Below, one piece after another: positions 26,063-36,567 of a DNA stretch of 64,000 bases. The notes below the pieces were generated by a model, which saw only the letters and a list, made by a program, of their open reading frames with translations, did no database searches and was not told where the DNA came from. How positions within the stretch are numbered: the first letter of the stretch is position 1; each line of letters begins with the position of its first letter. A program made the translations under genes and the position numbers. This DNA is from Homalodisca vitripennis (lineage: Eukaryota > Arthropoda > Insecta > Hemiptera > Cicadellidae), in NCBI RefSeq assembly GCF_021130785.1, contig NC_060208.1, positions 50,408,501-50,472,500 on the forward strand, given 5' to 3'.

Positions 26063-26610
26063 GGTGGAAGCACGTTACTACTATACCGGTTCTCCTAAAG
26101 TCAGTACATGACAAGAGCCGCAGTGAAGGTGTTAAAAGTGTATAATGTAGCTAGAGATGTATCATATTTTAACGCATTCACTGCGACTACAGTGAAAGCA
26201 CGTTACTACCAGACCAGTTCTCCTAAAGTCAGTACATGACAAGAGCCGCAGTGAAGGTGTTAAAAATGTATAATGTAGCTAGAGATGTATCATATTTTAA
26301 CGCATTCACTGCGACTACAGTGAAAGCACGTTACTACCAGACCAGTTCTCCTAAAGTCAGTACATGACAAGAGCCGAAGTGAATGTGTTAAACATGTATA
26401 CTGTAGCTACAGATGTATCATATTTTATAAATTTATTCTGTTGCTAGAGATGTATCATATTTTAACGCATCCACTGCGACTATGGTGGAAGCATATTTAT
26501 ACTAAGCCGGATACCCTATAGTCGGTACTAGACTAGAATTGTAAAGTGAAATTGTTAACAATGTAATCTATAGCTAGAGCTGAATCATAGATTAACGCAT
26601 TTAATTTGAT
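26063..26610. repeat. 128-bp tandem repeat, four to five units
   Basis: AGCACGTTACTAC recurs at about 26069, 26197 and 26325, giving a 128-bp period with few differences. A fourth, diverged unit begins near 26490. It is offset by 37 extra bases that partly duplicate TAGCTA(C/G)AGATGTATCATA. The block decays near 26610. Confidence 0.9.
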
Positions 26611-27983
26611 AGAAGCACATGAGTAATGGTTTTGTTAGTCTTTTAAGTTAACTTTTTAATTCCTTTAAATGCAAAACGGATAAAATATGTGTATAATCCA
26701 ATAACGAACAACCGTAACTAATTGTTATGTTTTAAAGTTCCTGACCTAAAATACTCTCATTGAGAGTATACAATATTATTCCCTATTTCTGGAGCAGCAT
26801 CATCCTATTATGTAAATGATGTAAATAAACAAAACTATTTTCGTAGTCAACAATCTTTTTTTATTATGCACATGTTTAACTACATTTTAACAGTAGTTTG
26901 ACATAAGTAATATGGTCAGTTATATGGGTCAAGAATAAGACATCATAAAAGATATTTGACTGTTTGGTTAAAACATTAACCTGAGTACGTATACCCAATA
27001 ATTAAAGAGCATCTTCAACATTACTTTAATAAACTGATCATAGGCAGTGGTTAAATAATTTTCAAATCATCAAACCTTCAAAATTTTAATATTAGTCTTG
27101 CAATTTTTATCAAAGTTTAAACAACATGTTTAATACTAAAATTATATTTAATAGAAATTAGTATTTTATATTGGTACAATTTAAATTATTTGGTTTTTTA
27201 AAGTTTTCCCTTAAAAAAAAACTTTAATAATAAATGAAGGTAAATGGATATGAAAAATACCTAATGCTATATAACACTCAAGCTAAATTCTTTCCATAAT
27301 ACGTTTATGTCAATTATACTCTCTCGCCTTCCTACTCAGTACAAGGGGGAAAATTGGTTGAAAATTCAATCGACTCATTAGATGGTATGGATTCCAATGC
27401 CAATCTTATTTATTGACACCCACTCATCTATTTCCGTGTTCTTTATTTATAGAATATCTTATATTGAAATGTTGATTGAAATTTGTTATCAAGTAGATTA
27501 GTTGTCTAGGACTTTAAATAGTTTGATTATTGTCTGATTGTAGCATATGTTGACAAAAAAATGTGAAATATTTTAACAAGAAACTCATAACGTATTGCCA
27601 AGTATTCTGTTCAATGTGGTTTTCCAAAAATCCAGAGTAAGCCTTAATTATCAGACCGTAAATCTAGTGTTGAGAGTATATCATACATGCATTAGTATAA
27701 CCAAACACCATTAACTTCGTTATTAAATTATCAAATTATGTATGTTTGAAAATAAAAGTTATTGCTGGATATTCAATTCACCTGTAAAACAGGAAAATAC
27801 CAGATATACAGTATGAATGCAGACAGTCATGTTATATGTCACATTGGTACTTGTAACAACATTAAAATGATAACTTGTAAATAAGAACATGTATTTTGCT
27901 ATATAAGACCAGGTTTGATATATTATCTGTCTAATATCGCGCAGTAATTTTAATGAGCAGTGAATTTCCCAGATAAACATTAC
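26611..27983. other. AT-rich non-coding stretch
   Basis: I see nothing in it that I can support. Confidence 0.5.
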
Positions 27984-28313
27984 AAATTGAATTTGGGTCA
28001 GGATATTGGTTAAGTTATTCTTACTTGGAAGGTATTATATCAAGCTAGAAATCGGTAGATGTGAATAAGTAATTAGAGTTCTTAATCATAAATTGAATTT
28101 GGGTCAGGAGATTGGTTAAGTTATTCTTACTTGGAAGGTATTATATCAAGCTAGAAATCGTTAGGTGTGAATAAGTAATTAGAGTTCTTAATCATAAATT
28201 GAATTTGGGTCAGGAGATTGGTTAAGTTATTCTTACTTGGAAGGTATTATATCAAGCTAGAAATCGGTAGATGTGAATAAGTAATTAGAGTTCTTAATCA
28301 TAAATTGAATTTA
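27984..28313. repeat. 106-bp tandem repeat, three full units
   Basis: AAATTGAATTTGGGTCAGG starts units at 27984, 28090 and 28196, and a fourth start at 28302 breaks off after AAATTGAATTT. The units are nearly identical, so amplification is recent. The same unit occurs once at 22163-22283. The block ends 120 bp before the tRNA-like element. Confidence 0.95.
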
Positions 28314-28433
28314 TGCAAATCTACAATAATAATTATACAGGTTAGGTCTTCCGATCATATGTTAGTTAGGTTATTTAAACGCATATGTGACAGATACGGC
28401 TATATATAAAATAATTGAGTAGTAAAAAGTAAG

Positions 28434-28504
28434 GGCTCTGCGGTATAATGGTAGCACATTTACCCGGAAAGTGAGAGATCCGGGCTCGAGTCCCGGCGGA
28501 GCAA
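28434..28504 (+). ncRNA. tRNA-like cloverleaf (tRNA-derived element head)
   Basis: The sequence folds as a tRNA: a 6-bp acceptor helix (position 1 unpaired), D-arm GTAT/GCAC with one mismatch, anticodon stem TTTAC/GTGAG, short variable loop, and T-arm CCGGG/CCCGG with loop CTCGAGT. The would-be anticodon is GGA (serine), but a real tRNA-Ser has a long variable arm, position 33 is C instead of U, and position 54 is C instead of U. This argues against a functional tRNA and for a tRNA-derived retroelement or pseudogene. A T run just downstream (about 28508-28513) could end Pol III transcription. The antisense frame over it (with PPGLEPGS) is the usual false translation of tRNA-like sequence. Confidence 0.7.
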
Positions 28505-28560
28505 GTACTTTTTGTGATTCAATGTTTATTGAATGTATATATGTATATTTAACACAAGTA
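28505..28560 (+). mobile_element. 3' tail of the tRNA-derived element
   Basis: The tail AAGTACTTTTTGTGATTCA and the following TGTTTATTGAA reappear at 55107-55140 joined to the same tRNA 3' half. This shows head and tail move together as one dispersed SINE-like element. Confidence 0.6.
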
Positions 28561-29074
28561 CACATTTGTATAAGCAAACATTATTTTCAGCTTTGTAATT
28601 TGTTAATACGTTGATCTGATACACTCTGCTTGCTGTAATTGAAAATATAACAAGTTGGGTGTAAACGACTTTCTTTCTTGTTTAGGACAGACACGATTAT
28701 TAATTTCAGCGAACAGTAAAAGTGATAGCCAAACTGTACTTCTTTAATTTATGATAAATATTACATTCCACAGAGGCCAAATCCTTTCAACCTGTGGTTG
28801 AAACACCTAGAGTGGGTATAATATCTGACAGTTAATTAATATTGCTTCTCTTAAAGTTGCTCTGTAACTGCAAAAAAACTTACCAGTTTAAACCATTGTC
28901 CACATTAATTAAACTTAAAAAATTGAACAATTAGATTTAATTTTCTTCTTCAAATCTCAAAAAATGTATATAGTAGTATAAGTATACAATATATAAGTTG
29001 AAATATATATTCAATACAAATATATTAATACAATTTTTGAAATTAGCAATAGCCGAATTTAATTTCAATAAACA

Positions 29075-29440
29075 TCCCGAACAAGAAAATATATATACAT
29101 AAACAGCGTTGAGAAGCCTACTTATGTCAAGGGCAGTTTAGATAGGTTTCATAACGGTTTTTAATTGTACAGAAAAAGTTAGACAAAATTTTTTCTTCTA
29201 TAAGCATTGTTGGCAGATACCCTGTTCGTTTGCTTGCAAATTAGCAGGCGTTGCACGTTTTTAACCACTGCTGGTTGGAGTGAACTATATTTCCGACGCC
29301 TTGCTTTCACGATCAAGAAAATATGGCAACAAGTTTACAATTGTGGCCATTGTAATTTACTTCATTTTTGGTATGTTTTGTTCCGATCAAGAAAATGTAT
29401 AACATAGATAAGAGAAGCCTACTTCTCTCAAACGAAAACT
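29075..29440 (+). repeat. Dispersed repeat sharing modules with 56030-56420
   Basis: Shared ordered blocks are AAGAAAATATATATA(C/A)ATA, an AAGCCTACTT-type block, GGTTTCATAAC, AAAGTTAGA, then GGCAGATACCC..TTCGTTTGC and TTGCAAATTAGCAGGCG (at 56340: AGCAGTTACCCGCTCCTTTG, GCAATTTAGTAAGCG). A partial second unit starts at about 29385. Diverged, family unnamed. Confidence 0.5.
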
Positions 29441-32400
29441 ATGACGGATTTTATTTATATCAGTCTTTAAATTTATAGAAAACTTTTTAAATATTTTAGA
29501 ACTGGAATTGGTACATTAGTTCAAAAGAACAGTCCAGTGAACTTTCATCTAGCATAGTTCTTGCAGAATGCTTCGAAGGGAGTCTTCGCAGTTATATTCT
29601 GACCTTCTTATGTCTTAGACCATATTCTAAGGTAAATTAGTACTTACCTAATCGCTGTAATCTAAGATGGCGTTAAAATTATGATTACTTATTAAAAACA
29701 TTACTCACTATAAACGAACACATATTGAAAAATAATAAACAATGTTTACACAGAACAGCTGATTAAATATGACAGGCTCATTCAATTAATATTATAGAAA
29801 TTACGAAGATGGGATATTTCGTTATCTTAAAGACCAGTGAAGTGTAGTCCGAAAGAATTTACGAAATAAGAATAGGCCTATGTTCATCCTAGGGACCTTA
29901 GGAATGCCCATGTAAAATGTCAGTACAACAGGTTCAATAGTTTTAGCGTGAAAGCGTAACAAACAAACTTACTTTCGCATTTATAACATTATTAGGATGA
30001 AGTAATATAACGTTGTTGCAAAAAATATATATTATAATACAGTACCTTCAGAATAAAAACAATTTCTATTATCTGCATTTAAAAATACAGAGTGTCACCT
30101 TAGATTGTGTCCTATCCTAAAGTTTTCTTTATTCCTAAAACATATAGTTCTAAATAAATCTTAAAATTAAGAACGAATCATCTTTTCCTTTCTGAAAAGG
30201 TAAAAATTAACTGTTTATGGCAATGGAATTTATACTGTAAATTCCAACATTTCTATAAGAAATTGGAGATAATATATTGTGTACTTTTTGTGTATCCGTA
30301 TTATTTTACTTGTTTATCTTTCCAATTTCGAATTATTCTCAAGTAGTTTAATATAGAATAAGACACATTTTTAATTAAGCATACATTTATTTGGTTGTTA
30401 TATATTGAACTCAAGAAACAATATAATTAAATAGAAGTGGATTAAATAGAACTAAATAGAAGATATTCAACAATATATTTATATTGACTTTTATTAACAT
30501 TTAATTTTATTATGTTTGTTATATACCAACAAAAATATACATATTTTATATTCCTGAAAAAACCATTGTGACTTTTAGTTACTACATATTAAAACAGTAC
30601 GGTGCAGCATATAAATAATAGTCTTAAAGGAAAGATCATTATTTTCATATATATTACTGATTTTATTATTCTTTTTTATTGGCCCTCTTGTGTTATTAAC
30701 CAAAACCTAAATATTTGCTCACAACACAAGTTTTAAAATGCTGATACCATGTATGGCTGTATTTTTCAAAATGTTTTTATTACTTTAGAATGTATTTTTT
30801 CTTAAATATAAAAATACCGAGAATAACAAAATTTGTAAGTGGTAAGAGGGGTTTCCACCTTGTTAATTTAAATGCTGAATAAAACTGAACAACTTTTACA
30901 TTTAATCCCCTTTTCCCTCTTCAATGAGGGAGATAAACTGTATATTCGAGTAAAAACGGAAGTTTCCATTGAATTTTTACATACAGTTAGGTAATGAAGA
31001 GCCTAATCAATAAATGAAACATTTAAAAAGCTTTGTTTATTAATTTAATAAATATCCCTTCAGCCATGTGCTCTAGCGTGGCAACTTTTTAAATATTACG
31101 GTCTGTTTGAGGATTATAGAACAGGATTCAGGTATGCCTGGTAATCAACGGCATGTACTTCGAGTGTCATTTTATGTACGAGGATTCCCTACTCAAAAAT
31201 AGCCAATTTGAAAAAAGAATTTTTATTCTATTTTTCTTATTCTTTGGTTTATAAGGAATCAGAAAAACACACCGTATGGCATTATATCTCTTTTTATAAC
31301 TGTGGAAAATATTTGAAGTGGATCATATAGACCTACTCTCAGGTGTCTTTGTTATCATTTACAGAATATTTAGTGATAACATAACAAATGTGGCCTTTTC
31401 TGTTCCTCGTATTTTATTAGGCCTAAATATGCCATTATATAAATATACCATTTACTGACTAAAACTTCCTGTAGGAATGTTATTTTCCTTCAAAACTAAT
31501 AAATAACTAGGGTGACCGTCAAATGCTGATTTCTAAAACTAAAGATTTCACAACAGCAATGAAAACTATACCACATATAATTAATTACCTATATTATAAT
31601 ACAATTGAATGTGCATTGATATTACTGTAAGTTTAATAGAAGTGCATAAAAAATATAATAAAAGAATAATTAAAAACAAACTAAATATTAAAACATATGA
31701 CTTTTACTATTCGAAAAATAAACTTTACTATGAACACAAAGTTATTTTCATGCAATTTGTTATTAAACGCTAAAAGTTATTCAGTACTTAAAAAGTTATA
31801 AATAATTTTAAATTATTTTTTTTACAAATCTAAAAAATACTTAAATATTTTTTTAAAGTTATAAACATTAATATAACACTTAATAAGTACGAATAGTCAC
31901 ATAACTATCAAATATTTTTCTAAAACATCTTATAGGGAATTCTCTTATCAAAATATCTTAAGAAATACTTATTGTACAAGAAAAGGAAAATATGAAGTTT
32001 TATTCAAAGTTTACCGAGTTGTAAAAACCAACATTCTTATTTCACAAGGTATGACCATGTTTCTTTCGGGATGATTCTGCACTACTGCTTGCTGTGAATG
32101 CTAGTTTTTTAATTCATATGCCAATATACCTGATATTTGTATATGACATGGTGTATATTTTTACGTATTTTATTTTTACATTGCTCATAATATCAGCTAT
32201 AAAATAATGTAATAATAAGAAATAAAAACATTTGTATTATATTGTTTACTGCAGATTATTAGTTGCTATTGTTAGATTATAAACCTGTCAATTGTTTTAA
32301 TTGTTGTCATGTATTTTGATTTTAATCGCAGTTATTATGAAAATATATCACTGTACGTAGTAAATTAAAGTCTGATAATAAATTGAAAATAAAATTCCAT

Positions 32401-33622
32401 ATCTGGCAGATCCAGCAGCTTGGATGCCTAGTCCTAGCACTTTACTTGAATCCTTAAAGATTTTGTTGGGATATAAGAAAAGAAAGTAACATTGGACTTT
32501 GATAACATTGTTTATGAGAGAAGTTATCATTGCATAAACACTTAGGGTTTTCATAAATACGGTTGGTGACCTAATTATGAAATGCGATTGATCCATAATA
32601 AATTTTTATCAAAATTTAATCTTTTATAAATGTTGAAAATCAATCTTCTTATCCAAAATGTAAAAATACCACTATTAGTTTAAAGTTAGTACTACCTACT
32701 ACTGTCAGATATATAAAATTCTGTGTTTATCAAATTTATTATACTTAAAATTCTTTAGCTTATCATAATAATATGTGTTTATTTCAAGTTATATAGGACC
32801 AATTAAATGTAATCTTAAGTGAAATTCTGTACAACTTCATAATGTTTTTCTAGTGTAAGCTATAATACCGATAAAGCATAATATAATAGAAAATTATTCA
32901 AATACAGTTTTTACTCCTCCTAATAAACGGGTAGTTTTACTTGAAATAGATGTAACAAACATCACAGCCATGCTTATAGCATTTTAAATAAAGTTTTTTT
33001 TCTATATTTTGAAAAACCGAATCCAGTTTTCTAGCTCCCAAAGCTGCGTGGCATTGTGGAGTCTGTCGTTATATCGACGCCATTGCCAGGAATGGGTACT
33101 TTCAGGATTTATAAAATATTTCTGTTATTATTCTTCATCTCCTCTGTTTGACTTTATGTAATTAGCCAATTTTGAAAACTTTTTTATTTCCTTTTATTAG
33201 TTTCTTTTGCAATTTTTCATCGGCTGTACTGAGTTACGGTACATTGGAAATCTTATAAATTGATGCCTGTATAGTTATGAATGTTTTCAAGTTACGCGTT
33301 ATTACGATACACAGAAATGAACTGAGAGTGAAATTTTAAACAAAACCATCAACCTTACAAAGTTGAGTATTGCTTGATATTACTTTTATTCGTCACTCAA
33401 TTCAGAAAAGAATGGGAATACTTCTTAGAACTATATTCTTTAACATTTCATATCTTAGTACATTCTAAAACATCTCAAAATAAAACTTAATAATGTGAAG
33501 AAGTGTATGAGTAAATAACTTATTTATCATTATTCCTACATTAACTTATTTGTGCTATACAAGTATAAATAAGCATAGTATATGAATATTCAGTTTTCTA
33601 TGTAGTACTTTACATGTGGTAC
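29441..33622. other. AT-rich stretch 3' of the odorant receptor gene
   Basis: No gene recognised. The receptor's stop codon is at 33623-33625, so its 3' UTR must lie in the right-hand end of this stretch on the minus strand. An AATAAA-type signal is present near 33384 (minus strand) but is not diagnostic in such AT-rich DNA. Confidence 0.4.
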
Positions 33623-33691
33623 CTATCCAATCTTACCCTTTTCTTTCAAAGCCAACAAGAAGTTGACGTAAGAATAAAACGCGCTCATGAT
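33623..33691 (-). CDS. Insect odorant receptor, exon 5 (C-terminus)
   Basis: The acceptor is a pyrimidine-rich tract ending TTTTTGATTAACAG. The exon is entered in phase 0 and encodes IMSAFYSYVNFLLALKEK plus four residues, then TAG at 33623-33625. The pattern YSYxNxLL close to the stop is the conserved last block of insect odorant receptors (family 7tm_6), at the end of TM7. Joined to exon 4 it reads LETFSY|IMSAFYSY, with no gap against the family pattern. It is too short for ORF finders. The 2.7-kb intron before it holds the exon-derived satellite. Confidence 0.85.
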   Translation of the reverse strand: MMSAFYSYVNFLLALKEKGKIG

Positions 33692-34189
33692 CTGTTAATC
33701 AAAAATACAAAATTAGCATGAAGAACTTTATTATATGAATAACATGTTATTTAATTTTATTTGTAAAAACGAAGTTGTACTAGCAGGTGATTGTAATTTA
33801 ATTATATTGAAACGACAAATTCTGTGTGAAGTAATTATAAAAAGTCAAGAAAGGATTGGAAAATATATTTCTTTATTGTGCTTCGCTAGAAAATTATCAT
33901 GCCATTAAAAGGCTTTTCAATGAATTTCATCCAGAATTCCTGTAGTACTATTTTGTCAGAGGCCAAAAATATAAAATGACCGGCAGTGTTAAAAAAGTGA
34001 AAATCGGGCTATGCCTAAGCTGTAGAAAGATACCGAATTTTTAATTTAATCTTAATTGAAATTTTTGAATTGATTATTTATAAGACCCTAGTTTAGCAAA
34101 GTTAGAGCTTTGGATAACACATGTGTTGTTGGAATAAAACTAATCAACTAAAAGTACGAATGTTACTTCCTCATAAGAAGATATAGGGA

Positions 34190-35042
34190 TTGCAAAATGT
34201 TCCTTGTTGTGGGCAAAAAGCATGGCCATCATAATAGTCCAGGATTGCAGTCAAAGCGCTGTATCTCGTCTTACTAACACTAATAGTACAACACGTGAAT
34301 TTATACTTACGTATGAAAAGGTTTATTGAATAGGTGGATATATCCAACAGCTGTCGAGTGACAACTGTTATTATAGTTCTCGGCCTACTCTTGAAGTTCT
34401 GGGTCAGATTGTAGCAACAGTAATAGTACAGCACGTGAATTTATACTTACACTAGAATAGGTCACTAGGTTCAGAGGATACGTTCCACCAGCTTTAAGGT
34501 GTAGAACTCAAGTGACCACTGTCATTATGATCCTCGGCCTGCTCTTGAAATTCTGTGTCTGGTTGTAGCAACAGTAATATACAACACGTGAATTTATACT
34601 TACTCTAGCAAAGGTCTCTAGGTTGAGAGGATATGTTCCACCAGCTGTAAGGTGTAGAACTCGAGTGACCACTGTCATTATGATCCTCGGCCTGCTCTTG
34701 AAATTCTGTGTCTGGTTGTAGCAACAGAAATCATACAACACGTGAATTTATACTTACTCTAGCAAAGTCTCTAGGTTGAGAGGACATATTCCACCATCTG
34801 TACGGTGCAGAATTCGATTGAATATTGTCATTATGATTCTCAGACTGGTCTTGAAGCGCTGTGACTGTTTTTGTCATACAAAATCGTATATGGACAGGTC
34901 TCGAGCTAGAGTGGATTGATTCATTCTGCTGTCAGGTATGAGAACGACTGATCACTGCCATCGTGATCCTCAGAATGGCATTAAAGCCCTGGGTATGATT
35001 GTATCATCGGTAATCATATAAGACGTACATAAGATAAGGTGT
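34190..35042 (-). repeat. Diverged flank of the exon-4-derived satellite
   Basis: About five units with anchor positions near 34320, 34468, 34621, 34774 and 34905, at 131-153-bp spacing. Read on the minus strand they are degenerate copies of receptor exon 4. The unit anchored at 34621 still reads YNQTQNFKSRPR, then HLTAGGTYPLNLETFAR|GTAAGTATA, and the 34468 unit reads AGGTYPLNL. These outer units keep TAGG, as in exon 4, whereas core units have TSGE. Several have lost the frame or carry deletions. They are older and less homogenised than the core, the usual profile of the edge of a satellite. Confidence 0.85.
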
Positions 35043-36411
35043 CTATAGGTTGAGTGGATAGATTTCACCACTTGTCAAGTGTATAGAGCGAGTGGCCCTG
35101 CTTAACATGATCCCCAGACTGGTCTTGAAGTGTTGTCTGGTTGTACCAAACAGTAATCGTATGATACGTAAGTGTATACTTACATAAGAAAAGGTCTCTA
35201 GGTTGAGTGGATAGATTTCACCACTTGTCAAGTGTATAGAGCGAGTGGCCCTGCTTAACATGATCCCCAGACTGGTCTTGAAGTGTTGTCTGGTTGTACC
35301 AAACAGTAATCGTATGATACGTAAGTGTATACTTACATAAGAAAAGCTCTCTAGGTTGAGTGGATAGATTTCACCACTTGTCAAGTGTATAGAGCGAGTG
35401 GCCCTGCTTAACATGATCCCCAGACTGGTCTTGAAGTGTTGTCTGGTTGTACCAAACAGTAATCGTATGATACGTAAGTGTATACTTACATAAGAAAAGG
35501 TCTCTAGGTTGAGTGGATAGATTTCACCACTTGTCAAGTGTATAGAGCGAGTGGCCCTGCTTAACATGATCCCCAGACTGGTCTTGAAGTGTTGTCTGGT
35601 TGTACCAAACAGTAATCGTATGATACGTAAGTGTATACTTACATAAGAAAAGGTCTCTAGGTTGAGTGGATAGATTTCACCACTTGTCAAGTGTATAGAG
35701 CGAGTGGCCCTGCTTAACATGATCCCCAGACTGGTCTTGAAATTGTTGTCTGGTTGTACCAAACAGTAATCGTATGATACGTAAGTGTATACTTACATAA
35801 GAAAAGGTCTCTAGGTTGAGTGGATAGATTTCACCACTTGTCAGGTGTATAAAGCGAGTAGCCCTGCTTAACATGATCCCCAGACTGGTCTTGAAGTGTT
35901 GTCTGGTTGTACCAAACAGTAATCGTATGATACGTAAGTGTATACTTACATAAGAAAAGCTCTCTAGGTTGAGTGGATTAGATTTCACCACTTGTCAAGT
36001 GTATAGAGCGAGTGGCCCTGCTTAACATGATCCCCAGACTGGTCTTGAAGTGTTGTCTGGTTGTAACAAACAGTAATCGTATGATACGTAAGTGTATACT
36101 TACATAAGAAAAGGTGTCTATAGGTTGAGTGGATAGATTTCACCACTTGTCAAGTGTATAGAGCGAGTGGCCCTGCTTAACATGATCCCCAGACTGGTCT
36201 TGAAGTGTTGTCTGGTTGTACCAAACAGTAATCGTATGATACGTAAGTGTATACTTACATAAGAAAAGCTCTCTAGGTTGAGTGGATAGATTTCACCACT
36301 TGTCAAGTGTATAGAGCGAGTGGCCCTGCTTAACATGATCCCCAGACTGGTCTTGAAGTGTTGTCTGGTTGTACCAAACAGTAATCGTATGATACGTAAG
36401 TGTATACTTAC
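35043..36411 (-). repeat. Homogenised 153-bp satellite core made of odorant receptor exon-4 copies
   Basis: Nine nearly identical units, with the anchor GGTTGAGTGG at 35048, 35201, 35354, 35507, 35660, 35814, 35967, 36123 and 36276. The period is 153 bp apart from single steps of 154 and 156. On the minus strand each unit reads HFKTSLGIMLSRATRSIHL, TSGEIYPLNLETFSY and then GTAAGTATAC. This is the 3' part of exon 4 plus its splice donor and about 30 bp of intron. The exon's start (SDNLRRALYD) is absent and the YCWYNQ part is frame-shifted, so the units cannot replace exon 4. Because 153 is a multiple of three, long minus-strand frames (such as 35043-35762) run through the array; they are a by-product. 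It lies entirely within intron 4. Confidence 0.93.
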
Positions 36412-36567
36412 ATAAGAAAAGGTCTCTAGGTTAAGTGGATAGATTCCACCAGCAGTCAGGTTTAGAGGACGAGAGGCCACTGTAATCATAATCCTCAGAC
36501 TGGTCTTGAATTTTTGAGTCTGATTGTACCAGCAGTAGTCATAGAGAGCTCTCCGGAGATTGTCAGA
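36412..36567 (-). CDS. Insect odorant receptor, exon 4 (TM7 exon; source of the satellite)
   Basis: A 156-bp exon of exactly 52 codons, phase 0 at both ends. The acceptor is AAACCTGTACAG|TCT and the donor is TCTTAT|GTAAGT. It encodes SDNLRRALYDYCWYNQTQKF (with the ALYxxxW block of insect odorant receptors), a basic stretch ending ITVASRPLN, and LTAGGIYPLNLETFSY, the conserved start of TM7. It joins exon 3 as LVEDE|SDNLRRALYD and exon 5 as ETFSY|IMSAFYSY, both fitting the family. Immediately downstream its 3' two-thirds are repeated about 14 times. If the first donor were skipped, the frame would stay open into the array until a TAG at about 36118. Confidence 0.92.

Noticed and set aside
28434..28504. 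Functional tRNA-Ser (GGA)
   Set aside because: Short variable loop, C33, C54 and mismatched stems do not fit a working serine tRNA.
28371..28577. Open frame with PPGLEPGS, a peptide often seen in automated annotations
   Set aside because: It is the antisense translation of the tRNA-like element.
35043..35991. Long minus-strand open frames (up to 239 codons) that look like a repetitive protein gene
   Set aside because: They exist because the 153-bp satellite period is a multiple of three. The content is repeated exon-4 and intron sequence of the odorant receptor, with no start context of its own.
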